From Magnetospirillum sp. (GTDB lineage Bacteria; Pseudomonadota; Alphaproteobacteria; Rhodospirillales; Magnetospirillaceae), in NCBI GenBank assembly GCA_020217035.1, contig JAIWOG010000183.1, forward strand, positions 1-10,000: a stretch of DNA of 10,000 bases, read 5' to 3'. The notes below the pieces were generated by a model that had not been told where the DNA came from, ran no database searches, and saw only the letters and a program-made list of their open reading frames with translations. Positions 1-8,752 of this stretch are shown piece by piece. Made by a program: the position numbers and the translations under genes. The stretch's first letter is position 1, and every line of letters starts with the position of its first letter.

Positions 1-150
1 GACGATATGCTGGGTTTTCAGCCGTCGCGCCTCGATCATCTCGGATCGCAGGTTGACCAGGCTAAGACCGATCAGCACCACCATGCCGACCAACGAGACG
101 CCAAGGATCAGCAAAATCTTGGCGCGAAAACGCCAGTTATCGATGAACAT
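1..150 (-). CDS. Methyl-accepting chemotaxis protein, N-terminal fragment (cut by the left edge)
   Basis: Only the first 50 codons are in the window, from an ATG at 148-150 read leftwards. They encode a short basic, amphipathic start (MFIDNWRFRAK), then a hydrophobic segment at about residues 12-32 that should be the first membrane helix, then the start of a periplasmic domain ([15 protein letters not shown]). The same architecture begins the complete receptor at 424-2112: 31 of 50 residues are identical without a gap, and the DNA is plainly alignable over the same 141 bp. By that homology this is a transmembrane chemoreceptor, probably also sCache_2-type, signalling to CheA/CheW. A weak GGGG Shine-Dalgarno-like run lies six bases before the ATG. 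The ligand and the rest of the protein cannot be judged. MCP family: fairly sure; domain type: inferred from the paralogue. Confidence 0.82.
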   Translation of the reverse strand, partial: MFIDNWRFRAKILLILGVSLVGMVVLIGLSLVNLRSEMIEARRLKTQHIV

Positions 151-347
151 GCAGAACCCCAATGTTCAAAGTTATTAGTTTAATTCTTGATTACCCCATC
201 TTTGCAAATATTATTGCGACACCTTTGCCCCTGGGGTCAACGCCCATATCGGGAATTATGCTTTTAGCTAGTAATCATCCATGGTGGATGGCGAACTCGC
301 CCCGCTTCCGGTCAGGATAATCAATTTCTAATCTATCAACATGAAAG

Positions 348-387
348 ATGAAAGGCGTCCCCGCCTTACGGCGGAAACGCCTTTCAT
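348..387 (-). terminator. Very stable hairpin downstream of the sCache MCP; probable terminator or 3'-end structure
   Basis: Positions 348-358 and 377-387 are perfect 11-bp inverted repeats. Inside them, read on the minus strand, come two G-U wobble pairs (359/376, 360/375), five more G-C pairs (361-365 with 370-374) and a GUAA loop, which is a GNRA tetraloop. That makes an 18-bp stem. On the plus strand the two wobbles would be C-A mismatches, so the structure fits an RNA of the minus strand, the direction of the MCP ending at 424. A smaller hairpin (388-409, also with a TTTC tail on the minus strand) lies between the stop codon and this one. No long U tract follows, only a short pyrimidine-rich CUUUC stretch, so efficient intrinsic termination is not certain. 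Confidence 0.6.
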
Positions 388-423
388 GAAACCGCCAGGG
401 CGGCCTTTCCTTGCCGCGGCGCC

Positions 424-2112
424 TCACATCTTGCGGACTTCCCCCAGGAAACTGGCCAGACCCGCGCTGAGGGTGCGGGCGTCCTCGGCCAGATGGTCGG
501 ACGCCGTCAGCATGTCGCGGGCAGCGACGCCAGTGCGGTCGGCAGCCTGGGCCACCTCGCCCATATGGGACCCCACATCCTGGACACCCTGCGACGCCTC
601 GCCGACCGAACGGGCGATTTCCTGGGTGGCCATGCCTTGCTGTTCCACCGCCACGGCGATGGAATCGGATATCTCGGACATCTTGTCGATGGTGCGGCCA
701 ATGCCCGAGATGGCGGTGACCACCTGGTCGGTATTGTTCTGGATGGCGTTGATCTGCAGCGTTATCTCGCCCGTCGCCTTGGCCGTCTGGTTGGCCAGAC
801 TTTTTACCTCGCCGGCGACGACCGCGAAGCCTTTTCCGGCTTCGCCCGCCCTGGCCGCCTCGATGGTGGCGTTCAGCGCCAACAGGTTGGTTTGCGCCGC
901 GATGGTGTTGATCAACCCCACCACTTCGCCGATGCGGGCCGCCGACTCGGTCAGGCCGCGCACCACCACGTCGGTGCGTTCCGCCGCCTGCACCGCTTCG
1001 CGGGCGATGTCGGCGGATTGACGGACTTGACGGGAAATCTCGCCGATCGAGGCATTCAGTTCCTCGGCGGCGGCGGCCACGGTCTCGACGTTGCCCGCCG
1101 TCTGGTCGACGGCGCTCACCACGATGGCGGTTTCGCTGGCGGCGTGTTCCGCCTCTTCCGTCAAGCCCTGGGCGGCGCCTCGCATTTGTTGGGCGGCGGC
1201 ATTGACAGCTTGTGCCGCCGCCGACACCCCGGCCTCCAACTCGTCGGCCAGCCCGGCCAGAACCCGACGCCGATCGTTTTCGGCCTGAAGCCGCGCTGCT
1301 TCTTGTTGCTCCCGCATCGCCTGCATGGCCACCGCGTTGTCGCGAAACACCACAACAGTGCGGGCCATGTCGCCAATTTCGTCGCGCCTGCCCTGCCCGG
1401 CCGGTTCGATGGTCACGTCGCCATCGGCCAGGGCATGCATGCTTTTGGTCAAGCGGGCCATGGCGCCGACCATGGTCGAGCCGATCCAATAGGACAAGGC
1501 CAAGGCCAGGACCAAGATCACCACCACGCGCACGCCCTGTTCCACCAGTTCCTTGCGGAAGGCGACGTCCACGTCGTCCACGTAAACCCCGGTGCCGACG
1601 ATCCAGCCCCAATCGGGCACACCCTGCACATAGGCGACCTTGCCCACCGGTTCGGTGGTTCCCGGCTTGGGCCACAGATAATCGACGAAGCCGGCGCCGT
1701 CCTTGGCCACCACGTCGGTCATCGCCACGAACACTGCCTTGCCCGCAGGATCGGCGATGGTCGACAGATCCTTGCCGTTCAGTTCCTGGTTGATGGGGTC
1801 CATCACCATTTTGTTGGCGGTGTCGGTGATCCAGAAATAGGAATTGTCGCCATAGCGCAGCACCGCCATCGCTTCCAGCGCCGCCTTCTTGGCGTCGTCT
1901 TCCATCATGGTGCCGAAATTGGCCTGTTCGACGAAATGCCCGACCATGGAGGCCGCCGTCTGCACCAGGTTCTGGGTCTTCAGCCTTCTGGCCTCCATCA
2001 TCTCGGATTTCAGGTTGACCAGGGCCATTCCCACCAAGATGGCCATGCCAAAGGCCGACAAGACCAAGATCAGCATGATCTTGCTGCGGAATTTCAGGTT
2101 GTCCAACACCAT
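424..2112 (-). CDS. Methyl-accepting chemotaxis protein with a single periplasmic sCache_2-type domain
   Basis: This 562-residue inner-membrane chemoreceptor is complete. Membrane helix 1 is at about residues 12-31 and helix 2 at about 193-213. Between them lies a periplasmic domain with sCache_2 hallmarks: [12 protein letters not shown] (86-97), MVMDP (102-106), LNGKDLS (111-117), [11 protein letters not shown] (141-151) and [14 protein letters not shown] (169-182). Members of this family often bind small organic acids, but the ligand here is not predictable. A HAMP linker (about 213-268) and a coiled-coil signalling domain follow, with a consensus hairpin tip [18 protein letters not shown] (407-424) and [11 protein letters not shown]. 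There is no C-terminal pentapeptide tether for CheR/CheB. The ATG at 2110-2112 is preceded by a good Shine-Dalgarno run, GAGGAAG (2115-2121). A paralogue lies immediately downstream on the same strand. A weak -10-like TATAAA is seen near 2181 without a convincing -35. Confidence 0.95.
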   Translation of the reverse strand: MVLDNLKFRSKIMLILVLSAFGMAILVGMALVNLKSEMMEARRLKTQNLVQTAASMVGHFVEQANFGTMMEDDAKKAALEAMAVLRYGDNSYFWITDTANKMVMDPINQELNGKDLSTIADPAGKAVFVAMTDVVAKDGAGFVDYLWPKPGTTEPVGKVAYVQGVPDWGWIVGTGVYVDDVDVAFRKELVEQGVRVVVILVLALALSYWIGSTMVGAMARLTKSMHALADGDVTIEPAGQGRRDEIGDMARTVVVFRDNAVAMQAMREQQEAARLQAENDRRRVLAGLADELEAGVSAAAQAVNAAAQQMRGAAQGLTEEAEHAASETAIVVSAVDQTAGNVETVAAAAEELNASIGEISRQVRQSADIAREAVQAAERTDVVVRGLTESAARIGEVVGLINTIAAQTNLLALNATIEAARAGEAGKGFAVVAGEVKSLANQTAKATGEITLQINAIQNNTDQVVTAISGIGRTIDKMSEISDSIAVAVEQQGMATQEIARSVGEASQGVQDVGSHMGEVAQAADRTGVAARDMLTASDHLAEDARTLSAGLASFLGEVRKM

Positions 2113-2246
2113 GTCTTCCTCGTGCGCCGTTTCCTGTCTTGGGCTTTTTCATCCCATTAAAAACAAGTGTTCGTTTTTTATAGACGGCCGGTCAAGCCTA
2201 AATCCAGACTTTTCCGCACAGGATTGACCATCATTGCCAGGCCAGC

Positions 2247-2278
2247 AAAAAGGGCCGCCGATTTCTCGGCGGCCCTTT
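2247..2278 (-). terminator. Rho-independent terminator of the gltBD operon
   Basis: A perfect 13-bp inverted repeat (2249-2261 with 2266-2278) closes a 4-nt loop and is very GC-rich in its centre (GGGCCGCCGA). On the minus strand the stem is followed by a run of five U residues (plus-strand A at 2247-2251, partly inside the stem). It starts about 20 bp after the gltD stop codon at 2300-2302, which is the expected place for the operon's intrinsic terminator. Read on the plus strand the 3' tail is only UUU then CAG, so it works best for gltBD. Confidence 0.9.
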
Positions 2279-2299
2279 CAGTGAAATCCAGAAGCCGGA

Positions 2300-3712
2300 T
2301 CAGCGCGGCAGGGTGCTGCTTCCCATCAGGAACTCGTCCACCGCACGGGCCGCCTGACGGCCTTCGCGGATGGCCCACACCACCAGGCTTTGGCCGCGAC
2401 GGATGTCGCCGGCGGCGAACACCTTGGGGTTCGAGGTCTGGTACTTGACGGTGTCGGCCAAGACGTTGCCGCGACCGTCCTTTTCCAGGCCCAGGCCGTC
2501 CACCAGACCTTCGTGCACCGGATGGACGAAGCCCATGGCCAGCAACACCAGATCGGCTTCCAGGGTGAATTCGGTGCCGGGCACCGGCTGGAACTTGTCG
2601 TCCACCTGCACGCAGTTCAGGCCCTTCAGCACGCCGCCTTCGCCGAAGAAGGATTGCGTCGCCACCGACCAGCGCCGTTCGCAGCCTTCGTCGTGGGACG
2701 ACGAGGTGCGCAGCTTGTTCGGCCATTTCGGCCAAGTCACCAGCTTGTCTTCCATCACCGGCGGCTTGCCCATGATTTCGATCTGGGTGATGGACGCGGC
2801 GCCTTGGCGGTTCGAGGTGCCGACGCAATCGGCGCCGGTGTCGCCACCACCGATGACCACCACCTTCTTGCCCGTGGCCAGGATGTCGGCGGCGTCGAAA
2901 GCCTCGCCCGAGACCCGGCGGTTCTGCTGGGTCAGGAAGTCCATGGCGAAGTGCACGCCGGCCAGCTCGCGGCCGGGCACCGGCAGGTCGCGCGGCTTTT
3001 CCGAACCGCCGGTCAACACCACGGCGTCGAAGGCGTCCAGTTCGGAAACCGGCACGGTGACGCCCACATGGGCGTTGGTGCGGATTTCCACCCCTTCCGC
3101 CTTCATCTGGGCGACGCGGCGTTCGATGACGCTCTTGTCCAGCTTGAAGTCGGGGATGCCATAGCGCAGCAGGCCGCCCACATAGGCGTTCTTTTCGAAC
3201 AGCACCACCCGATGGCCGGCACGGACCAGTTGCTGGGCGGCGGCCAGACCGGCGGGGCCGGCGCCGACCACCGCCACTTTCTTGCCGGTGGCGGGCTTCG
3301 GGGTTTCCGGCTTGACCAGACCATCGGCGAAAGCCCGTTCAATGATGGCGTGTTCGATGGTCTTGATGGCCACCGGAACGTCTTCCAGGTTCAGGGTGCA
3401 CGACGCCTCGCAGGGTGCGGGGCAGATGCGGCCGGTGAATTCCGGGAAGTTGTTGGTGGAGTGCAGCACCTCGATGGCTTCGGCCCAGCGATCGCGATAG
3501 ACCAGGTCGTTCCAGTCGGGGATGATGTTGTTCACCGGGCAGCCCTGGTGGCAGAACGGGATGCCGCAATCCATGCAGCGTGCGCCCTGCTTGGCCAAGT
3601 CGTCGTTGGAAAGCGGCTGGGTGAACTCGTTGTAGTGCTTCACCCGCTGTTCCGGCTTTTCATAGCCGGGGGTCTGGCGGGGGAATTCCTTGAAGCCGGT
3701 GGCCTTACCCAT
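2300..3712 (-). CDS. gltD: Glutamate synthase (NADPH) small (beta) subunit
   Basis: GltD takes electrons from NADPH through FAD and passes them via iron-sulfur clusters to the FMN and [3Fe-4S] centre of GltB, for reductive synthesis of glutamate from 2-oxoglutarate and glutamine-derived ammonia. The 470-residue length is normal for the family. The N-terminal region carries the cysteine pattern C46-x2-C49-x4-C54-x3-C58, with C97, C101 and C105 further on ([12 protein letters not shown]), typical of the two [4Fe-4S] clusters. The FAD dinucleotide fold is at 146-157 ([12 protein letters not shown]). The NADPH fold is at 284-304 ([13 protein letters not shown], then GTSNRQGA). A C-terminal AAGDIRRGQ motif completes the FAD site. 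The start ATG (3710-3712) is one nucleotide after the gltB stop. It has no strong separate ribosome site, only the G-rich end of gltB upstream, so translational coupling to gltB is likely. A strong terminator follows. No key residue appears to be missing. Confidence 0.97.
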   Translation of the reverse strand: MGKATGFKEFPRQTPGYEKPEQRVKHYNEFTQPLSNDDLAKQGARCMDCGIPFCHQGCPVNNIIPDWNDLVYRDRWAEAIEVLHSTNNFPEFTGRICPAPCEASCTLNLEDVPVAIKTIEHAIIERAFADGLVKPETPKPATGKKVAVVGAGPAGLAAAQQLVRAGHRVVLFEKNAYVGGLLRYGIPDFKLDKSVIERRVAQMKAEGVEIRTNAHVGVTVPVSELDAFDAVVLTGGSEKPRDLPVPGRELAGVHFAMDFLTQQNRRVSGEAFDAADILATGKKVVVIGGGDTGADCVGTSNRQGAASITQIEIMGKPPVMEDKLVTWPKWPNKLRTSSSHDEGCERRWSVATQSFFGEGGVLKGLNCVQVDDKFQPVPGTEFTLEADLVLLAMGFVHPVHEGLVDGLGLEKDGRGNVLADTVKYQTSNPKVFAAGDIRRGQSLVVWAIREGRQAARAVDEFLMGSSTLPR

Positions 3713-3713
3713 C

Positions 3714-6700
3714 TCAGCGCCCCCCCGCCTTCTTTTGCATTTCCTGCAACGCCCGGCGATAGTCCACCGGCATGACCTTGACGAACTTGGGCATGTAATA
3801 TTCCCAATTCAGCAGAATTTCATGGGCCCGCTTGGACCCGGTGTAATGGGCATGATTGCGCAGCAACGCCTGGATGCGGTCGGCGTCGCCCCGGGTCATG
3901 TCACCCATGACGTCGACCAGGCCGTGGGCTTCCAGGTCGTTGGTCATGCCTTCATGCTTTTCCATGGCGTCTTCTTCCGCCTGCACCGGCTCCAGGTCGA
4001 CCATGGCCAGGTTGCAGCGCTTGGCGAAGTCGCCGGCCTCGTCCAGGACATAGGCGACGCCGCCCGACATGCCGGCGGCGAAATTGCGCCCAGTCGGGCC
4101 GATGACCAGCACCACGCCGCCGGTCATGTATTCGCAGCCGTGGTCGCCCACACCTTCGACCACCGCGATGGCGCCCGAGTTGCGGACGGCGAAGCGTTCG
4201 CCGCCGACTCCGCGGAAATAGCATTCACCTTCGATGGCGCCGTACAGCACGGTGTTGCCGACGATGATGTTGTCCTCGGCGACGATCTTCGACACCTTGG
4301 GCGGATAGATGATGATCTTGCCGCCCGACAGGCCCTTGCCGACATAGTCGTTGCCTTCGCCTTCCAGTTCCATGGTCATGCCCTTGGCGGCGAACGCGCC
4401 GAAGGACTGGCCGGAAGTGCCGTTCAGCTTGACGTGGATGGTGTCCTCGGCCAAGCCGGCATGCCCCCACTTCTTGGCCACCTCGCCGCCCAGCATGGCG
4501 CCGGCGGTGCGGTCGTAATTGTGGATCTCGGTCTCGATGCGCACCGGTGTCTTGGTGTCGATGGCGGCGCGGGCTTGGGCGATCAGCTTGCGGTCCAGCA
4601 CGTTGTCGATTTCGTGGTCCTGGGTTTCGCAATTATAGACCGGCTCGGAGGTCTCGACCTTGTGGAACAGGCGGGTGAAGTCCAGCCCCTGCGCCTTCCA
4701 ATGGTCCACCGCCTTGTTGACGTCCAACAGGTCGGAACGACCGATCATTTCCTGGATGGTGCGGAAACCAAGCTTGGCCATCCACTCGCGCACTTCCTCG
4801 GCGATGAAGAAGAAGTAGTTGATGACGTGCTCGGGCTGGCCCTTGAACCGCTTGCGCAATTCCGGGTCCTGGGTGGCGACGCCCACCGGGCAGGTGTTCA
4901 GATGGCACTTGCGCATCATGATACAACCAGCGGCGATCAACGGCGCGGTGGCGAAGCCGAATTCGTCGGCGCCCAACAGAGCGCCGATGACCACGTCGCG
5001 GCCGGTGCGCAGGGCACCGTCCACCTGCACGGCGACGCGCTTCCTGAGACCGTTCAGCACCAGGGTCTGGTGGGTTTCGGCCAGACCGATTTCCCACGGG
5101 CTGCCCGCATGCTTGATCGAGGTCAGCGGCGAAGCGCCGGTGCCGCCGTCGAAGCCGGAAATGGTCACATGGTCGGCCTTGGCCTTGGTGACGCCGGCGG
5201 CGACGGTGCCGACGCCCACTTCCGAGACCAGCTTGACCGAGATACGGGCCGCCGGATTGACGTTCTTCATGTCGTAGATCAGCTGGGCCAGATCTTCGAT
5301 GGAATAGATGTCGTGATGGGGCGGCGGGCTGATCAGGCCGACGCCGGGGGTCGAGTGACGCACCTTGGCGATGTTCTCGTCCACCTTGTGGCCGGGTAGT
5401 TGGCCGCCTTCGCCAGGCTTGGCGCCCTGGGCCATCTTGATCTGGATGTCGTCGGCGTTGACCAAGTATTCGGTGGTGACGCCGAAACGGCCCGACGCCA
5501 CCTGCTTGATGGCCGAACGCATGGAATCGCCATTGGCCATGGGCACGAAGCGCTCGGCCAGTTCGCCGCCTTCGCCGGTATTGGACTTGCCGCCGATGCG
5601 GTTCATCGCAATCGCCAAGGTGGTGTGGGCTTCCCACGAGATGGACCCGAACGACATGGCGCCGGTGGCGAAACGCTTGACGATCTCGGCCGCCGGTTCC
5701 ACTTCGTCAATGGAAATGCCGTTGCCGGCGGGCTTGACGTCGAACAGGCCGCGCAGCGTCAAGAGACGCTTGGACTGGTCGTCGATCTGGCGCGAGAAAT
5801 CCTTGAAGGTGTCATAGGAATTGGTACGCACGGCGTGTTGCATGGCCTGGATGCTTTCGCTGGTCCAGGCATGTTCCTCGCCACGGTTGCGCCAGGCGTA
5901 TTCGCCGCCCACGTCCAACGCGTTCTTGTAGATGGGCGCGTCGGAATAGGCCAATTGGTGACGACGCACCGATTCCTCGGCCACTTCCTTCAGGCCGACG
6001 CCGCCGATGCGGCTGGCGGTACCGGCGAAATAGGTGTCGACGAAATCCTGGGCCAAGCCGACGGCGTCGAAAATCTGCGCACCGCAATAGGATTGATAGG
6101 TCGAGATGCCCATCTTGGCCATCACCTTCAAGATGGCCTTGTCGGTGGCCTTGATGAAGCGCTTTTGCACCTCATAGGCTTCCAGCTTTTCCGGCAGGGT
6201 CGGACGCATGGCTTCCAGCGTCTCGAAAGCCAGATAGGGATTGATGGCCTCGGCGCCGTATCCGGCCAAGCAGCACACGTGGTGCACTTCACGGGCTTCG
6301 CCGGTTTCCATCACCAAGCCGACCTGGGTGCGCAGCCCCTCGCGGATCAGGTGATGATGGACGGCGGAAACCGCCAGCAGCGACGGCATGGGGATGCGGT
6401 CGGGGCCGACCTTGCGGTCGGACAGGATCAGGATGTTGTAGCCGTCGGCCACCTTGGTCTGGGCCAGGGCACACAGATCGGCCACCGCCTTTTCCATCCC
6501 AGCGGCACCTTGCGACGCCGCCCAGGTGATGTCCAGCGTCAGCGACTTGAAGCCGGAATTGGGCACGTTCTCGATGCGGCGGATCTTTTCCAGGTCTTCA
6601 TTGGTCAGGATCGGCTGCTTGACCTCAAGCCGCTTGCCCTCGGCGCCGTGCTCGACGGCCAGCAGGTTGGGGCGCGGGCCGATCAGGCTGACCAGGCTCA

Positions 6701-8309
6701 TCACCGATTCCTCACGGATGGAATCGATCGGCGGATTGGTCACCTGGGCGAACAACTGCTTGAAATAGTTGAACAGGTTCTTGGGCTTGTCCGACAGCAC
6801 GGCGATGGGGGTGTCGGTGCCCATGGAGCCGATGGCTTCCTGGCCGGTGACCGCCATGGGCTGCATCAGGAACTTCAAGTCTTCCTGGGTGTAGCCGAAC
6901 ACCTGCTGACGCTTCAGCAGGGTATCGCCGTCGAAGCCCTTGGGGGCGACGTCGATCTTCAGGTCTTCCAGCACCAGTTGGGCCTCGTCCAGCCATTGCT
7001 GGTAGGGCTTGGCGTTGGCCAGTTCGTCCTTGATCTCGGAATCGTCGATCAGGCGGCCTTTTTCCAGGTCGATCAGCAGCATCTTGCCGGGCTGCAAACG
7101 CCACTTCTTGACGATCTTGTCTTCCGGGAAGGTCAGCACGCCCATTTCGGACGCCATCATGATCTTGTCGTCTTCGGTGATCAGATAACGGGCCGGGCGC
7201 AGACCGTTGCGGTCAAGCGTGGCGCCGATCTGGCGGCCGTCGGTGAAGCACAAAGCGGCGGGACCGTCCCACGGCTCCATCAAGGCGGCGTGGTATTCGT
7301 AGAAAGCGCGGCGCTTTTCATCCATCAACGGATTGCCGGCCCAGGCTTCGGGCACCAGCATCATCATGGCGTGATGCATGGGATAGCCGCCCAGGACCAG
7401 CAGTTCCAGGGCGTTGTCGAAACAGGCGGTATCCGATTGGCCTTCGGCGATCAGCGGGAACAGCTTTTCCAGGTCGGGTCCGAAAACCGGGCTGCTCATG
7501 GCCTTGCGCCGGGCGTTCATCCAGTTGACGTTGCCGCGGAGCGTGTTGATCTCGCCGTTGTGGCTGATCATGCGGAACGGATGGGCCAGACGCCAGGACG
7601 GGAAGGTGTTGGTGGAAAAGCGCTGGTGCACCAGGGCCAGGGCCGACACCATGGCCGGATCGCTGAGATCCTTGTAATAGGCGCCCACCTGATCGGCCAG
7701 CAGCATGCCCTTGTAGACGATGGTGCGCGACGACAGGCTGGGGATGTAGAAGTCGCGCTCGGCGCCGGCCGGAACCTTGTTCTCGGCCTGCTTCCTGATG
7801 ACGAACAACTTACGCTCGAATGCCTGCTGGTCGGGGCAGTTGCCCCCCTTGGCGACGAAGACCATGCGGACGAAGGGTTCGGTCGGCTTGACCGTCTCGC
7901 CCAGGCCGGAACCATCGGTGGGGACGTCGCGCCAGCCCAGCAAGACCTGACCTTCGTCCTTGATCAGCTTATCGACCAGGGCGACGCAGGCGGAACGCAA
8001 GGCAGCGTCCTGGGGCAGGAACACGGTACCGGCGGCGTACGAGCCTTCGGACGGCAGCACCATGCCCAGCTTGGCGGCTTCGGCGCGCAGAAAGGCGTCG
8101 GGCAACTGGATCAGGATGCCGGCGCCGTCGCCGGCCAGCGGATCGGCGCCCACGGCGCCACGATGGGTGAGATTTTTAAGGATCTCAAGACCCTGCTGGA
8201 TGATCTCGTGCGACTTGCGGTTCTTGATATCGGCGATGAAGCCGACACCGCAGGCGTCGTGTTCATAACGCGGGTCGTACAGTCCCTGCACCTCAGGCAA
8301 TCCGCTCAT
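3714..8309 (-). CDS. gltB: Glutamate synthase (NADPH) large (alpha) subunit
   Basis: This 1531-residue protein is the catalytic GOGAT subunit. It hydrolyses glutamine at a class II amidotransferase site, channels ammonia, and condenses it with 2-oxoglutarate at the FMN site to give glutamate. Cys20 in HDACGVGF is the expected N-terminal nucleophile, so residues 1-19 would be a removed propeptide, shorter than the 36 residues I recall for Azospirillum. Other glutaminase landmarks are HRG (49-51), HNGEIN (250-255) and GQSD (290-293). A central domain spans roughly 470-800. The FMN synthase domain (about 840-1200) has [13 protein letters not shown] and GGTGASP. The [3Fe-4S] ligands are C1129, C1135 and C1140 (C-x5-C-x4-C). 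The C-terminal beta-helix domain (about 1290-1470) starts near [12 protein letters not shown] and contains [11 protein letters not shown]. The ATG at 8307-8309 follows a weak AAGGGAA site 11 bases upstream. gltD follows directly. The gene looks intact. Close to the stop is a run of seven G (3720-3726). Confidence 0.98.
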   Translation of the reverse strand: MSGLPEVQGLYDPRYEHDACGVGFIADIKNRKSHEIIQQGLEILKNLTHRGAVGADPLAGDGAGILIQLPDAFLRAEAAKLGMVLPSEGSYAAGTVFLPQDAALRSACVALVDKLIKDEGQVLLGWRDVPTDGSGLGETVKPTEPFVRMVFVAKGGNCPDQQAFERKLFVIRKQAENKVPAGAERDFYIPSLSSRTIVYKGMLLADQVGAYYKDLSDPAMVSALALVHQRFSTNTFPSWRLAHPFRMISHNGEINTLRGNVNWMNARRKAMSSPVFGPDLEKLFPLIAEGQSDTACFDNALELLVLGGYPMHHAMMMLVPEAWAGNPLMDEKRRAFYEYHAALMEPWDGPAALCFTDGRQIGATLDRNGLRPARYLITEDDKIMMASEMGVLTFPEDKIVKKWRLQPGKMLLIDLEKGRLIDDSEIKDELANAKPYQQWLDEAQLVLEDLKIDVAPKGFDGDTLLKRQQVFGYTQEDLKFLMQPMAVTGQEAIGSMGTDTPIAVLSDKPKNLFNYFKQLFAQVTNPPIDSIREESVMSLVSLIGPRPNLLAVEHGAEGKRLEVKQPILTNEDLEKIRRIENVPNSGFKSLTLDITWAASQGAAGMEKAVADLCALAQTKVADGYNILILSDRKVGPDRIPMPSLLAVSAVHHHLIREGLRTQVGLVMETGEAREVHHVCCLAGYGAEAINPYLAFETLEAMRPTLPEKLEAYEVQKRFIKATDKAILKVMAKMGISTYQSYCGAQIFDAVGLAQDFVDTYFAGTASRIGGVGLKEVAEESVRRHQLAYSDAPIYKNALDVGGEYAWRNRGEEHAWTSESIQAMQHAVRTNSYDTFKDFSRQIDDQSKRLLTLRGLFDVKPAGNGISIDEVEPAAEIVKRFATGAMSFGSISWEAHTTLAIAMNRIGGKSNTGEGGELAERFVPMANGDSMRSAIKQVASGRFGVTTEYLVNADDIQIKMAQGAKPGEGGQLPGHKVDENIAKVRHSTPGVGLISPPPHHDIYSIEDLAQLIYDMKNVNPAARISVKLVSEVGVGTVAAGVTKAKADHVTISGFDGGTGASPLTSIKHAGSPWEIGLAETHQTLVLNGLRKRVAVQVDGALRTGRDVVIGALLGADEFGFATAPLIAAGCIMMRKCHLNTCPVGVATQDPELRKRFKGQPEHVINYFFFIAEEVREWMAKLGFRTIQEMIGRSDLLDVNKAVDHWKAQGLDFTRLFHKVETSEPVYNCETQDHEIDNVLDRKLIAQARAAIDTKTPVRIETEIHNYDRTAGAMLGGEVAKKWGHAGLAEDTIHVKLNGTSGQSFGAFAAKGMTMELEGEGNDYVGKGLSGGKIIIYPPKVSKIVAEDNIIVGNTVLYGAIEGECYFRGVGGERFAVRNSGAIAVVEGVGDHGCEYMTGGVVLVIGPTGRNFAAGMSGGVAYVLDEAGDFAKRCNLAMVDLEPVQAEEDAMEKHEGMTNDLEAHGLVDVMGDMTRGDADRIQALLRNHAHYTGSKRAHEILLNWEYYMPKFVKVMPVDYRRALQEMQKKAGGR

Positions 8310-8337
8310 TGTATACTCGGTTCCCTTGCGTACCGGC

Positions 8338-8400
8338 CGGTTGTCACGACCCGCACGCCCTGCATGTTATCCCCCGGCACGCGGAGACAACCGCATGCCA
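8338..8400 (-). promoter_or_regulatory. gltB: Possible alternating RNA structure in the gltB leader
   Basis: On the minus strand, 8375-8384 and 8391-8400 form a 10-bp stem with a 6-nt loop, containing two G-U wobbles that would be mismatches on the other strand. The segment 8386-8393 (loop plus one arm of that hairpin) is also an exact 8-bp complement of 8338-8345, which lies about 30 nt before the gltB start and just upstream of its ribosome site. The two pairings cannot form together. The arrangement resembles a leader that switches between structures, but no known riboswitch family is recognised, and an 8-bp match could arise by chance. Confidence 0.3.
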
Positions 8401-8405
8401 TTCGG

Positions 8406-8425
8406 CGGATGGTTACGCCCATCCG
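8406..8425 (-). other. Hairpin in the gltB leader
   Basis: CGGATGG (8406-8412) and CCATCCG (8419-8425) form a perfect 7-bp stem around a 6-nt loop. It sits next to the 8375-8400 hairpin, about 100 nt upstream of the gltB start codon, and would be transcribed if the promoter proposed at 8443-8471 is right. No poly-U follows, so it is not an intrinsic attenuator by itself. The role is unknown. Confidence 0.4.
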
Positions 8426-8442
8426 TCCGAAGCGAAGCAGAC

Positions 8443-8471
8443 TTCATACGGCATTCCGCGCCCAGTTCCAA
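8443..8471 (-). promoter_or_regulatory. gltB: Candidate sigma-70-type promoter for gltBD
   Basis: On the minus strand TTGGAA (8471-8466) and TATGAA (8448-8443) are separated by 17 bp; each matches four of six consensus positions. Initiation would fall near 8436 and give a leader of about 125 nt carrying the hairpins described separately. The -35 hexamer overlaps a TGGAACTG half-site that also occurs in the palindrome at 8511-8523, so a repressor or activator could act here. This is pattern matching only; other starts are possible. Confidence 0.3.
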
Positions 8472-8510
8472 GCCCGGCCTGCGCTTGTTCTCCACTCCTT
8501 GCCGAATATG

Positions 8511-8523
8511 TGGAACTGTTCCA
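8511..8523. promoter_or_regulatory. 13-bp palindrome TGGAACTGTTCCA, candidate operator
   Basis: The site is a perfect palindrome (TGGAAC, T, GTTCCA). A related half-site, CAGTTCCA, occurs at 8463-8470, exactly 53 bp from the CTGTTCCA of the palindrome and overlapping the candidate gltB -35 box. The 53-bp spacing is close to five helical turns. No regulator family is assigned; it does not match the alphaproteobacterial LexA repeat GTTC-N7-GTTC. Confidence 0.35.
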
Positions 8524-8551
8524 GTCCGCCGCCGCCCCTTAGCCTGCCCTC

Positions 8552-8578
8552 GGGGATGGGATTTCCCTACCCATCCTT
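8552..8578. other. Hairpin with GGATGGG/CCCATCC arms
   Basis: GGATGGG (8554-8560) pairs with CCCATCC (8570-8576) around a 9-nt loop. On the plus strand two further G-U pairs extend the stem to 8552/8578, so it fits best an RNA leading towards the MCP at 8753. It lacks a U tract and is not a convincing terminator. Function unknown. Confidence 0.35.
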
Positions 8579-8752
8579 TGGTCTGCCGTTCTTTGGAAAT
8601 CATTCAGATGCATGCCCCCCATCCGGCGATTCCGTTTTGATCGCACCCGCACTTATGCTTTCCTGCGAAACACCGGGTGTAGGGGCATTGGGGCTTGCGC
8701 CACCACGCCGGCGACGACCGGGGTTCTGACCGATCACTGAGTGCCGGATTCC

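Larger units (their letters stand above)
8310..8752. other. Divergent intergenic region between gltB and the globin-type MCP
   Basis: I find no convincing gene in these 443 bp. Several short open frames exist on both strands, but none has a ribosome site, a recognisable product or a natural place in an operon. Instead the region is rich in inverted repeats: a near-start palindrome ACCGGCCGGT (8332-8341), two hairpins at 8375-8400 and 8406-8425, a palindrome TGGAACTGTTCCA (8511-8523) and a hairpin at 8552-8578. The heptamer CCCATCC occurs three times on the plus strand (8418, 8570, 8618), twice as the arm of a hairpin. It should hold the promoters of both flanking genes; only the gltB side gives a candidate. 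No sigma-54 site matching GG-N10-GC was found in the places checked. Confidence 0.6.

Noticed and set aside
241..290. A sigma-28-like CCCGATAT and the inverted repeat CATCCA/TGGATG (276-290) upstream of the left-edge MCP.
   Set aside because: No TAAA element at the required 15-bp distance, and the repeat has only 6-bp arms; too weak to annotate as a promoter or operator.
275..2160. Long open frames in other frames over the sCache MCP on both strands.
   Set aside because: The 424-2112 frame gives a full, canonical chemoreceptor; the others are compositional artefacts of high GC.
2175..2205. TTGACC and TATAAA on the minus strand upstream of the sCache MCP as a promoter.
   Set aside because: They are only 7 bp apart, so they cannot be a -35/-10 pair; TATAAA has no adequate -35 at 16-18 bp.
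8332..8341. The 10-bp palindrome ACCGGCCGGT just upstream of gltB as an operator.
   Set aside because: Short GC-only palindromes are common in such a genome and cannot form an RNA hairpin without a loop; nothing else supports it.
8386..8400. TGGCATGCGGTTGTC on the minus strand as a sigma-54 promoter for gltB.
   Set aside because: The spacing is GG-N9-GT, not the required GG-N10-GC, so it does not match the -24/-12 consensus.
8367..8603. A 78-codon minus-strand frame in the gltB upstream region.
   Set aside because: No ribosome site, no recognisable domain, Arg/Gly/Lys-rich composition, and it runs through the hairpins and the candidate promoter.
3690..8729. Very long open frames on the plus strand opposite gltB and gltD (over 1000 codons without a stop).
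   Set aside because: They lie antisense to clearly conserved genes, are rich in His, Gly, Asp and Arg in the low-complexity way typical of GC-rich antisense frames, and show no protein family.
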